Positions 1-11,900 of a DNA stretch of 64,000 nucleotides are shown one piece after another. Origin of the DNA: Cymodocea nodosa (taxonomy: Eukaryota; Streptophyta; Magnoliopsida; Alismatales; Cymodoceaceae). The notes under the pieces are model-generated. The model was not told the origin of the DNA. It made no database searches and saw only the letters and a program-made list of their open reading frames with translations. How positions within the stretch are numbered: position 1 is the first letter of the stretch; the number at the start of each line of letters is the position of its first letter. A program made the position numbers and the translations under genes. The DNA is taken from contig JAZBRI010000008.1 in assembly GCA_036874045.1 (NCBI GenBank), forward strand, positions 2,991,001-3,055,000, written 5' to 3'.

Positions 1-150
1 GAGAGTGTTGGGTGGAGGTTGCAGAAGCAGGAGGAGAACCTGGTCCACCAGTTCTGCCAGGAGATTGGGGTCAAGAGGAGAGTGCTCAAGGTGTGGATGC
101 ACAATAACAAGCACAGCTTTGCCAAGAAGAGCTCCATCCAACTCGAATAG
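1..150 (+). CDS. ZF-HD (ZHD) transcription factor, 3' end only
   Basis: The first 49 codons of frame 1 run from the window edge to a TAG at 148-150 and encode the end of a plant-specific zinc-finger homeodomain protein. The diagnostic stretch is the third homeodomain helix, [20 protein letters not shown] (codons 20-39), preceded by [16 protein letters not shown] from helix 1-2. ZHD proteins are nuclear DNA-binding factors that dimerise through an N-terminal zinc finger, which lies outside this window. Only 10 residues follow the homeodomain, typical of ZHDs, which usually end soon after it. No start codon is in view because the gene enters from the left; ZHD genes are often intronless. The family call is firm; the member cannot be named. 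Confidence 0.93.
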   Translation, partial: ESVGWRLQKQEENLVHQFCQEIGVKRRVLKVWMHNNKHSFAKKSSIQLE

Positions 151-1161
151 CTCATCGTTCATCCCACAGGCCTTGCCATTGCTGATGATGATGCCCCGGG
201 TGGCGTCAGATAACCTCGACTTAATTTAGAGTTTGCCCTTTATTTTAATGTCCCCCTCCACCCTTTGGTTACCGTCGTTCGTTGTTTTGGGTTTCATGTT
301 GTTTATGCTTTCCTCTAACCTCCCCCCTCTTCTTCTTCTTCTTGTAATTGTCTTTTTCTTTAAGGTTGCAGTTGCAGACATTTACGATTAAACTGTCATA
401 TAGCTGTTGGATTCTAGGATTTAGATACATTAAAATTAAAATCTATCGAAGATTCAAAGTTCAAATTTCGCGCAAAAAATCAATATTCAAATCTATGAAA
501 GAAAAGCGCATCTTATGATCATCTTCATACTGCACGCACCATCCATCAAGATAACAAGAGCTTAAATCTCACCATCTTAAATCGCGCGTACATTCGAATC
601 GTCGTCGAAATCTGTGGATCCTCCTGGAAAAGAAAACTATAAAAATAAAAGCTTCGATGATCGGACGATCGTCTTCCCTGCCGGCTGCCGCGGAGTGCTG
701 GACGGATGGCTGGTGGTCCAGACTACGAACTTCGTACGTCTACTGCTCCGAAGCCGTCAGGGTTTGGAAACCCACCCACCGGCAGACGACGATGCTCATC
801 CCCACGCTCCTGCTGCCGCTGCTCATGCTTAAATGAGATGGCCTGTTTGACCTTAAATGAGATCCAACTCACCCGTTATTATTATGAAACCTTTACATTA
901 AATGATCAGTACATATATATATTTGTATGTATACTTCACCAATTTGCTTGCGCTGTATTTGTTTTAACTTTTGTTTCAATAATACCAAAAAAGAATGATA
1001 TTGTAATTGTGTTTTAAAAGAAATGCATCAATAGGAAAGAATAATAATTTGAAAATTTATATTTATTTTTTTCAATTTTTTCTTAGATTTTTGTGATGTA
1101 ATATAATTGTATTTGGTAAGTTTTTAATGCTTATATAAATATTTGAAATAGTAAATAATTT

Positions 1162-1239
1162 TACATCAAGGTAATTATTTACCTAGTTTGATGTAAAATT
1201 ATTTTACCTAATTACCTCAAGAAATATTACCTTGATGTA
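1162..1239. repeat. 14-bp perfect inverted repeat
   Basis: The arm TACATCAAGGTAAT at 1162-1175 has its exact reverse complement at 1226-1239, with a 50-bp spacer. Further copies of the GATGTA and GGTAAT words in the spacer and just outside suggest a small palindromic element or a decayed MITE. No terminal repeats or target duplication could be fixed. Confidence 0.7.
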
Positions 1240-2204
1240 CCTAATTTGATGCAAATAGTAAATAATTTTTTATTAATACTCTCTTAAGTGATTACCTTGA
1301 ATAATAATAATAATAATCTTTTCAAATGATTTCTTTCTTGAAACTAATATTTTTAATAAATATGTAGAAATTAATTTTCAATTATTTATTTGAATAATCT
1401 CTAAATAAAATAAATAATGTCTTAATTACATAATAAAATATGTTACGTTAGAATACAATATGTTTCAGTAATACACGTAATGTTTTAAATTACATAATAT
1501 GTTTTAAAAAGTATTTCAACATGATTACGACTAGAGTAATTCATAACTTGAAGTAAATATAGTTGTTGAGCTCTCAACCGTTCTTCATAACAAATGCACT
1601 CTTAATTGGTAGAATGTAACAGTAGCAATTCACGATACTAATGATTTATGACACAAATCAACTGCTACTCCTTGATACTTACGAGTCTTATTTTGAACAT
1701 AACTAATTTTAAAAGTTTTGAAGCCTACATAGACACTCTTATTGAAATATGGAAGCATTATTTAACTATTCGTATAATTAATCTACAGGCCAAAAATTAA
1801 GGAAAAAGTTGGGTATGCATGAGAGTGCAATGGCTCCCCCTACGTTCGTGATCCCTTTAAATATATTCAAGTAAAACTACCCGACACATATCTGTAAAAG
1901 TACATAAAAGTGTTTAACATTAATGTCAGCAACAAAGTTAGCTGAAAATGCTAAGATATATAATTTAATAATATTAGATTATTACAATTCAAAGTTAGTT
2001 GAACAAACATCTATTTAAAAAATTTATTTATACACTTAAAAAGTAACGAAAAGAAATAAAAAAAAAAGATTCAAAAAATTATAAAATACTACAAAAAATA
2101 TAGAAAGTCAATGTAAATGTAAATATAAATGTTTATGTATAATAAAGAAAGTAACAAAAAGTAATATGAATTTAATAAAATACAACTCTTGCCACAAGTT
2201 TATA

Positions 2205-2515
2205 GATGAAATATGATTTTTATAATAAAGATGATGACAAAATATGATTGTTTTGATTTGCGATGATAAAATATGATTATTATAATAAACTATGATTATT
2301 ATAATTTATTATGACAAAATATGATTGTTATGATTTATGATGATAAAATATGATTTTTATGATTTATAATGATAAAATATGATTGTTATGATCTATGATG
2401 ATAAAATATGATTTTTATGCTTTATGATGATAAAATATGATTTTTAAGATAAAGATGTTAGAATATGATTTTTTTTTTAATGAAAAAATATGATGTTTAT
2501 AATTTATGATAATAA
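2205..2515. repeat. Degenerate AT-rich minisatellite
   Basis: About nine diverged tandem copies of a unit close to 30-35 bp, with core GATAAAATATGATTTTTATG followed by ATTTATGAT. Copies differ by point changes and small length changes. It lies just outside the left end of the hAT element. Confidence 0.75.
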
Positions 2516-2893
2516 TATATAATTCATAAAAAATTAAAAGAAAACTTTTACTTAACATATGACAAAAATGAGACATTACTTTTCAATTCTTTAACGTCTC
2601 TTAGAGTTAGAAAGAATATACGAAAAAAAATCTTTTTGAGAAAAATCAAAATGAAAAATTTATTAAACTTTTCTTTATTTTACAGATACTTTATATTTAT
2701 TTGAACTTTCTATTATTTTCTTTTCATTACTTTATGTCATACACAAATCCTTTAAAGTTATAATTCAACAAATTTGAATAATAATTGTTCAATGTTATTA
2801 AATAACGTAACCTATACTATAAAATGAATATTTACAACTAATTTTGCCATTGACAACTACAACTTTACGGGACTCTTTTAAAAACCACAAATC

Positions 2894-5537
2894 TAAAGGT
2901 GCCAACTAGGTTAGGTTGTTGTAGGTCGACCTAACCCAACGTTTTAGAAGCAAGCCCAACCCAACCCAACCCAACCCAACCCGATGGCCGAAATGGACCA
3001 AGCATTTTTCTTATTTCAAGCTCGCGGGCAAAGTAGGCTCAACCCATGTCAAGCCCATACAGGTTGCGACCCACGGGCCTTATGAACGTTGTGCAACATT
3101 CAGTTGCACAAGGTTGGAACATTCCAATGTTCTTATTCACAATCGAATGGGGGTGGGAGGAAGGAAGGCTCAAGGTTTATAAATAAAATCAATCACAATT
3201 CAACCTTCACAACTTAATCTTCTTATTTATTCTATAAATCATAAATTCACAATCTCTCTAAATCTTAAGTCTCCTCAGTCTTCAAATTCTAACAAATAAT
3301 GCACAACTTCGACTAGTTCAGCAACGTCATTAATGATAAATTTCAGACTTTTTAGTTAGAATAACAGTCCTAAATTATGAAAACTAAGACAACTTTAAGC
3401 ATTACAACTAAACCTAAAAAAAAAAATCTATTTTACAATCGAAATTCATCATAAAGATAAAATATATAAAAGACAATACTAAAGTGAGAATAGTGTACTA
3501 CAACATTTGCAATACAAACTCTTATTGTAAAACTTCTAATATAATAGGTCATTTAAATAGATATTTAGCAAATTGTGTATCTAAAAATCTTAAAAAAAAT
3601 AAAATGACTTAAACTAAGTTTAATTTTGGTTTTGAAGGTAATATTTCAAAATGATATTATAATAATAAAAATGCTAGAGAATTGCATATTAAATTTATTA
3701 TTGTTCAAAATGTACTTATTAATTTTGATGATAGTTAATATTTTCAAAAATATATTTCACAAATATATTGTCAATAATTTAAAATTATCTTTTAGAATAC
3801 AACTAGACAAAATATTATTGATATTTATAATAAGCTTAGAATAGAATAAATTAATGTAATGAATTCTATAAATACTTCAATAATTTGTACATTTAATATT
3901 TAGAAGAAAATAACTAAAATAAGATATATTGTTGTTACCTTACATTTTATTGATTATAATTAGATTTTATAAAAGAGATAATGTTTAAAATATTTTTTCT
4001 AATATTATAGATTTTTTGAACCTTTTGAAATTAAAAAAATAGGAAATATTATTTTTGATAATGCTTTTAATAATAGTATAACAATTTTCATACTTAAAAG
4101 TAGATTAACTATACAAAATGATTTTACTTTATTTAATTAAAGATGTATATGTCAAGTAATTAATTTTATAATTTAAATTGATATTGAAAAAATAAAATCT
4201 TTTATCAAAAATATTAGAACTACATTAACTTATATTACATGTACTAATAAACATAAATAAGAATTTAATCATATATATGACTCATTTGGTTTACTACATA
4301 AGATATTTACCATGAATGTTCCTTATAGATGATATTTATATATGATTCTTTATATTTAATGTAAAAAATTTATTTATCTTATAAAGAATTTATAAAAACT
4401 TATCATAATAATAAAATTGATGATAATACAATACCTTTAGATGAGAATGACTATACAATTACAATACCTTTAGATGAGAATGATTGTACAATTATAATAC
4501 CTTTAGATGAGAATGATTGTACAATTGTTAATTATTTTATTAAAATTTTAAAATTATTTTATAATACAATAGAATATTTATTTGAAATATATTATCCCAC
4601 TACTATTTATGCAATACATTATTTATATAATATTGCAAAGGTTTAGGTTTTTAACATAATTATTCATTTTTTACACTAATAATTCTAAAAACGAAAGAAA
4701 AATTTTTAAATATTGAAATGATATATCTCTTATATATATATTAATTTTTAATTTAAATCTTAAAACTAAAATAAAAGTTGTTAGAAAAATATTAATTATG
4801 ATACAAAATTTTTAAAATATAAAATTTAACATAACTATTGAAAAAAAAATAAAAATAATAATATATTTGGTTTACATACTATGAATATTCATCTTATTTA
4901 ATAAAACTATTATCATCATCATTATTATCAATATATGATTTGAGCTTAATTTTAATAATATTAATCACATGTGAAAGAAAATCCTAATTTCAATAAAATA
5001 TAGATTTTGATATAATTGATTAATAAAATATTAAAAAATATTTTTTTATTTTATCTTTAATGATTAAAGATTTATTCATAATTACAACTTCTGTAAGATA
5101 TAAATAAACTTTTAGTATATTTCCATCTTTTGTGGTTGAATGTTTAAATAAAATAATTTATCTAATGTTTCTCTCTTCTAACCAAAGGGTTTTGTTAATA
5201 TATATATATATAACTATAAATGTCCAATTGTGGAGGTTTTGATAAAAAAATATAAAAATAAATCATAAAACCGAACAAAGTAAATAATAATAATAATAAT
5301 AAATGTCCAATCATGATCGAACATTTTTCACAACGTTCAAATCGAACGTTGTGACGTCTGGCACGTTCGGGCCCAGCATAAAGGCCCAACCTGGCCTGGG
5401 CCTGACCTCTACGAGCCGAACCTACGAACTAGGTCGGGTTTTACATTTTTTTTTGAATATTGCAAGTCAAACCGAAGCTCGCATAGGCCTACCCACCCTA
5501 GGTCGGGTCAACCTGATCCGACTCATTGACAGCTTTA
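2894..5537 (+). mobile_element. hAT DNA transposon with decayed transposase
   Basis: Ends are defined by an 8-bp direct repeat CACAAATC (2886-2893 and 5538-5545) immediately outside short inverted ends: TAAAGGTGCCAA on the left and, read on the other strand, TAAAGCTGTCAA on the right (10 of 12 identical). An 8-bp target duplication is the hAT hallmark. Both subterminal regions are GC-rich and hold repeated AGGTYGG/CCCAAC words (about 2900-3110 and 5350-5535), also typical. Between about 3540 and 4640 the plus strand still shows the plant hAT transposase order: a BED-type finger tail (HLNRYLANC), TRQNIIDIYNK, then IRYIVVTLHFIDYN, then FGLLHKIFTMNVPYR, then IEYLFEIYYPT. These appear with many stops, including near 3744 and 3779, and frame changes. 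The C-terminal dimerisation region was not found. The copy cannot make its own transposase. Confidence 0.88.
4428..4526 (+). repeat. Three in-frame 33-bp tandem repeats in the hAT transposase remnant
   Basis: Units at 4428-4460, 4461-4493 and 4494-4526 are near identical. Each is 33 bp, so each adds 11 codons (repeat NTIPLDENDYT and variants) without changing frame. It lies in the acidic loop before the IEYLFEIYYPT motif. Confidence 0.85.
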
Positions 5538-5960
5538 CACAAATCTTATTGCAAGAACAAATCTAGCATATACAGAGAACAAACTGAACCATCAAAATGA
5601 CATGAATACTTGAACCATTCTAGATTTTCCCTCTCTTGTTACAGCAATCAACATCTAAAACGATAACACACCATATTATTAGCTTTAGCTGAATGGTATC
5701 TATTCCATGTGGCTAAAAAATAAAAAATACTTGTAAAAGCATTACCAAAATAAATAAAAACTTGGAAACTGTCGTTGATATTTCATTTTCCAAAGCAATA
5801 TAAGTACTTGTTCTCAGTGTTGTACATAGTCACTTCAAGTTTGTAGTATCATTAATTCAGAAAGCTAAATTGATCCCTCAGTGGCCAACCAAAGACAGTA
5901 AACCATACTCACCAAGTATAGTGGTGCTCATGAAACAAGGAGATGAGCGCAAAACATTTC

Positions 5961-8900
5961 TTATTCGAACATGTAGTGTTTGTCAACGGCAACAGTGACT
6001 TCCCAAGTGCACTTCATGCCTTTAGGGAACTCAACCAAGTCGCCAGCTGCAATCTCCACAAACTCATTCCCATGACCATCAGGGAACACCTTCACCTTGC
6101 CTTCGAGCAAATAGCATGTCTCCTTGGATGTGTATTCCCATGGAAAGTTGCTTGGAGGGCATCCCCACCTATTGAAAAATACAATTTTAAGTATACAAGT
6201 TATCTACAAACAAGTATGTTGCATGATTGTTGCCGTTGGCACTCCAAGCTTTCAGAATTTCGAGCAACGTATATCATGCTTAAAAGCATGGAATCCCTAC
6301 ATGATGCACTATGCATATATGGGTTATAACGTACAGGTATAGATATTGCATGCTTGTTCCCCAAAAACCTGGGTTTGCTACAAAAATCAGAGTTAGAGTA
6401 TCATGCTATGGTTCTCTTGCTTGTTAACAAATCCCTAATTTTTTTTCTGACCTTTTTTCACTCTTTCTGAACCTGCAAGGCTTTTCTTTTGGTTACATGA
6501 TATCCATGTAGGCGTGGATGATAAAAGACAAAAAAATATCTTGGTTCCTCTGAAAATTACTTAGTTGGCCTTAAAAGATTTCCATTCCTTGTACACTAAT
6601 TATCTGGATGAAGAATCTTAAATGGCCCATTCAAAGAAACCTTTTATTTTCAAAAAAATTAAGACCCAAAATGAAATGACCCAAGTATTGTCCTGGGAAG
6701 AAAGCCCCATATGTATTACACCATTATGTACTACCATATACATATGAAAACCAATGGTCAATACTTTTAAACCACAGTCATGACCTGCAGACATGGCTAG
6801 TTCCACCTGTTCATATCTTTTAAAGAGGATGTTTAAGAAGAATGAATGTTAATTACTTTGACAAACGCATATGTACGCATGTACAAGCATATATACAAAT
6901 AAATAGACACACATACATATATATGTACATAAAATCAGATATAAACTCACCAGTCGAATAAACTCAGTTTTGAATTGGTAAATAACTTCTACACTACAGT
7001 AATCATGGGTGTGGAAAAATTATCAGCCAAAGAAATAATGATAATTATAATTTGGCGTCAAACACTACTTATCGTCTACCACTGGGGAAATTGAAACCAT
7101 AATGACAATTGTGCACTATCAGACTAATATAATGTGCACATGTGTTTGTGCAAAAATGCAAAAGAAATTGATCCAATCACACTGGTTGAAATTGACAGTT
7201 TTGCTAGGCTAAATTGTCATGCCAAAACCAGTGTTTAAAAAATTAAAATGCTGGTCTTTAACAAATATTGTAAAAGAGTTTGGTTGTACCTAGGAAAATA
7301 CGAAAAAGCAAGACTTACAAAAAATCCATTCATAGTTCAAATGACAAGAATGGACCTCTTATTGATTTTTTTTTGCAAGAATAGATCACTTATGTGATAT
7401 ATTTGATGGTGTAAGTTATATGTGTAAGGTCACATCTCTTTGTGTGGCTAATAATGGTTATATTGTTAGTTATGTGTATGAAAGGTTGTGTCCCTTGTAT
7501 AGATGCAGCCCTTCATAAGTCATGTAAGTATAAACAAATGTAAAGAGTCACGTAAAAAAAAAGGAAGATTGTATTTGCACTTTTTTCTTTACTTTTTTTG
7601 CAATAGTGAAGAACATCGTTTGATCATGTTCTAACACTTTTTCACATTCTTCATAATCTTTCCTCCTAAATTCTTCCACCTTTGTCATTGTCAAATCGTA
7701 AAAAAATTATATCTAGTATCAGAGCATTTTGCGATTCCAACAAACTACTGCTGCACTCAGTATGGAGGCAAAGGTGTCATTCAATCAGTTGACATCCCCA
7801 ATGTTTGATGGTGAAAATTATCAACACTAAGCAATTAAGATGAATGCTTTCCTAGAGGGAATGGATCTCTAGGATGCAGTGGAGGAAGACTACGAAATTC
7901 TTCCACTACACCATAATCCAACGTTGGCCCAAATGAAGTTGCATAAGGAGAAGAGGATGAGGAAGTCGAAGGCTAAAAGCATGCCTCGTTGTAGTCGTGA
8001 CTCCTAACATTTTCATTCATATAATGGCACTGAAATTGGCCAAGAAAATATGAGATTATTTGCGGGAGGAGTATCCTGACAATGAGAGGATCAAAGGCAA
8101 GAAGGTCTTGAACCTAATTTAAGAGTTTGAACTGATGAAAATGAAGGAATCAGAGAGTATTAAGGAATACTCAAACAAATTACTTGCTATTGTCAACAAG
8201 GTACGTTTACTAAGAACTATTTTTTCTTACTCTCGTGTGGTAGAGAAGATTTTGGTGACAGTTTCAAAGAAATTCAAAACATCGATTACCACCTTGGAGA
8301 ACACAAGGGACCTCTCTAACATTACATTAGCAAAACTGTTGAATGCTCTACAGGCAGAAATAGTGTCAGTTGATGTGTTAAGGAGCAACTGATAGTGCCT
8401 TGTTGGTTAAACAAACAATTGAAAGAAAGGGCAAGAAAAAGGGACCAAAGAATCAGAATTAAGAGAAAAGAGCCTCTATTTAAAAAGCAAGTTCAAGCAA
8501 AACTAAGTAAAAGTGACAGCATCTCCCTTGTAAGCATTGTGAGAAGAAAGGGCATGCTCCCTTCAAATGCTAGAGATGTCCTGATGTCAAGTGTTCCAAG
8601 TGTAATCAAATGGGACATGAGGTAGTTATCTATAAAAGATTTTAGCAGAAGGATGTAGGAGTTCAGAAAAATGAACAAGAACAGGAGGAACAATTGTTTG
8701 TTGTGTCTACTAAGGAGAATCGATTAACAATTGATATTTGGTTGATTGATGGTGGCTGCACAAACCACATGTCCTTTGATAAAGGATTGTTTGTACAATT
8801 GACACCTTTCACTTTTGCTATAAAGATTGGTGATGGAAATCACATCCTTGTTGAAGGAAAACGTACAATTGAATTTTCAACATAAACTGAAAGAAAGGTA

Positions 8901-11900
8901 CTTTCTAAGGTACCGTATGTGCCCAACTTAACCCAAAATCTTATAAGTATAGATCAGTTGATGGAGAGAGATTTTCAAGTTGGCTTTGAAAACCCATTTT
9001 GTCAGATTCTGGACTGTCAAGGTGAAGAGATATTTCGGGTAGCAATGAAAGGCAGAAGTTTTCTTTTAAATCTAATTGAGACCCAGAGTGTAATTGTTTG
9101 TCTCAAAGATCAGATTACTGAAATATGGCATAAAAGGATGAGGCATTATCACATTGATAGGCTACTAAAGTTCAATAGTGGTAATTTAATTACAAGGGTT
9201 CCTGAATTGAAGAAAATTTCATCAACTTGCAATGCTTGCCAGTTGGGGAAATATTGCAGAAAAAAATTTAATTCTGCATCATGGAGAGTTTCTCAAAAGT
9301 TACAATTGATCCATTTAGATGTAGTTTCTTAACATTTCTATAGGTTAAAACAATTAGTAGAGAACCAATCAGGTCATCAAATCAAGAGCATAAGGACTGA
9401 CAATGAATATGAGTATATTTGCAAAGAATTTGACAAAATCTGCAATAAATCTAGCATAGAACATCAATTGATAATACCATACACCCCTTAACAGAATGAT
9501 ATTAGTGAAAGAAAAAATCAGACCATAATGGAGATAGCAAGGTGTATGATGTATGAGAGAAATTTACCTAAAGAGTTTTGGGTAGAAGCTTGCAATACTT
9601 CAATTTACATTCAAAATCAATTACCTACAGAAATAGTGGAAGAAGTTACACCATTGGAGTCATGGTTTTGGGTACAAACCTTTTATGAAGCATCTAAGGA
9701 TTTTTGGATGCATATGTTATGCACACATACCTATAACAAAAAGAGATAAATTAAATCCAAGATCAAATTCTAGAGTATTTATCGGATACAGCCTCAATGC
9801 CAAATCTTATGGAATTTTTCTGCCAAATTGCAAGAAAATAGTTACATCTAAAAATGTAACTTTTGTTGAGGATATGCCATGGAAGTAGGAGGCCATCAAA
9901 GGTTCTCCAACTACTAGGCAAGATAACTCAACTGAGGAGGCAGACTATTCTGAAAATGAGGAAGAAGAGGTGTAGATTGATCCAGGCCTTGAAGATCATG
10001 ATGTGGACAATTAAGAAAATATCTTGGTGAGGGGAACTAGATCTAATATAGTTTAACAAAAACTACACAACAATTGAGCAGACTTTGAAGGATCTACATT
10101 GGAAGAAGGCAATGGAAGAGGAAATATCTGCAATAGAAAGAAATGGAACTTGGCAACTTATAGCTTTTCCTGAAAATCAAAAGGTAATTAGTGTAAAGTA
10201 GGTGTTTAGAATCAAATTAAATCCAGATGACTCCATTCACAAGCATAAAGCCAGGTTAGTAGTTAAAAGCTAAACTCAAGAATTTAGTGTGGACTACTTA
10301 GATGCATTTGCACCTATGGCTCAATTGGAAACTATCCGATTGCTACTTGCATTTAATGCACAATTTGGGTGGAAAATACATCATTTAGATGTAAAATCCA
10401 CATTCTTGATGGGGATTTGTTGGAAGATGTATATGTTGATCAATCACAAGGTTTTAAAGTTGTAAGTGAGGAAAACAAAGTATATAAACGGAAGAATACA
10501 CACTATGGTTTAAAACAAGCTCCATGAACTTGGTATGGCAAAATTGATTCAATTTCGCTCAAATTCGGTTTTGCTCAAAGCCTTTCAAAAGCTGCTTTGT
10601 ATGTAAAGAAGAGAACAAAAGATGTTTTGATTGTTTCATCATATGTTGATGACCTGTTGATGATTGGTAGTAGCACTCAACAAGTGGAAGTTTTTAAACA
10701 GCATATGATGAAGAATCTTGAGATGTCGAACCTGGGATTAATGTCCTACTTTTTGGGATTGGAGGTTCATCAAGAAAATGAAGAAATTACAGTTTCTCAA
10801 GGGAAATATGCACAAGACTTGCTAAAAAAATTTAATATGGTTGACAGTAAATCTGTGAATATACCTGTGCACTAGAAGAAGTTAAGCACAACTTCAACTA
10901 CTGCTAAGGCTAATGAGAATCTCTATAGGAGCATGATTGGATGTCTCTTATATCTCACAACAATTAAAGCAGATATACTATATGTTGCTAGTTATTTATC
11001 GAGGTTTATGCATAATGTGTACAATAAGCATCTTCAAGCTACAAAAAAGATGATCACGTATGTGAAGGGAACTATAAACTTTGGTTTAAAGTTTCAACGA
11101 TCACAATCTACTATTTTACTTGGGTATTCAAACAATGATTAGAGTGGATCACTAGTTGATTATCTTCAAGTTACTATTTATGGTTTGGTTCAAGCTTTTT
11201 TTTTTTTTTGGTGCTCCAAGAAGCAAGATCTTTGTACCCAATCAACTGTAGAAGCAAAGATAATAACAGCAAATGCAGCTACCAATTAGGAAGTATGGTT
11301 GAAGAAGATATTAACCGACTTGCATTTAGAGCAAAAAGAAGCAACACAACTGTTGTTTGATAATTAAGCTGTCATTGCCAACTCTTGTAACCTAGTGTTC
11401 CACAATAGAACAAAGCACTTCAATGTGAAGCTTTATGCAATGAGGGATAAGCAAAAGCAAGGTGTTCTTGACTCATTGCAAGTTAGAGGATCAACTGTCA
11501 GATATATTTACAAAGCCTCTACCAGTCGATAAGTTCAAGCTTTTGAGGAAGAGATTGGGTGTTGGAAATATCTAAAGCAAAGGGGAGTGTTATTTAATTG
11601 CTTTAGATATTAAGTGTCGTTTACCATGATTCCATGTATAGTTAACATGAGAAATCATGGGTTAGCTTTTGATGGTGTTAGTTATATGTGTAAGGTCACA
11701 TCTCTTTGTGTGTGGCTAATAATGATTATATTGTTAGTTATGTGTATGAAAGGTTGTGTCCCTTGTTGTATGGAAGCATTCCTTCATAGGTCATGTAAGT
11801 ATAACTAAATGTAAAGGGTCATGTAAAACAAAAGGAAGATTGTAATTGCAGTTTTTTTTACTATTCCTGCAATAGTGAAGAACATTGTTTGATCTTGTTC

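Larger units (their letters stand above)
151..2885. other. AT-rich intergenic tract
   Basis: The ZHD 3' flank is followed by a short GC-richer patch (about 600-835) with no protein I recognise on either strand, then strongly AT-rich DNA with a stem-loop (1162-1239) and a minisatellite (about 2205-2515). No gene is supported here. Confidence 0.6.

Noticed and set aside
614-1017. Open frames in the GC-richer patch near 600-835
   Set aside because: They are short, lack recognisable motifs and have no plausible splice continuation.
2955-2982. CCCAA repeats resembling interstitial telomere sequence
   Set aside because: The unit is CCCAA, not CCCTAAA, and it belongs to the subterminal repeats of the hAT element.
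5943-6329. A 128-codon plus-strand frame at the cupin 3' exon
   Set aside because: The minus strand encodes a clear cupin domain with splice sites; this frame is its shadow.
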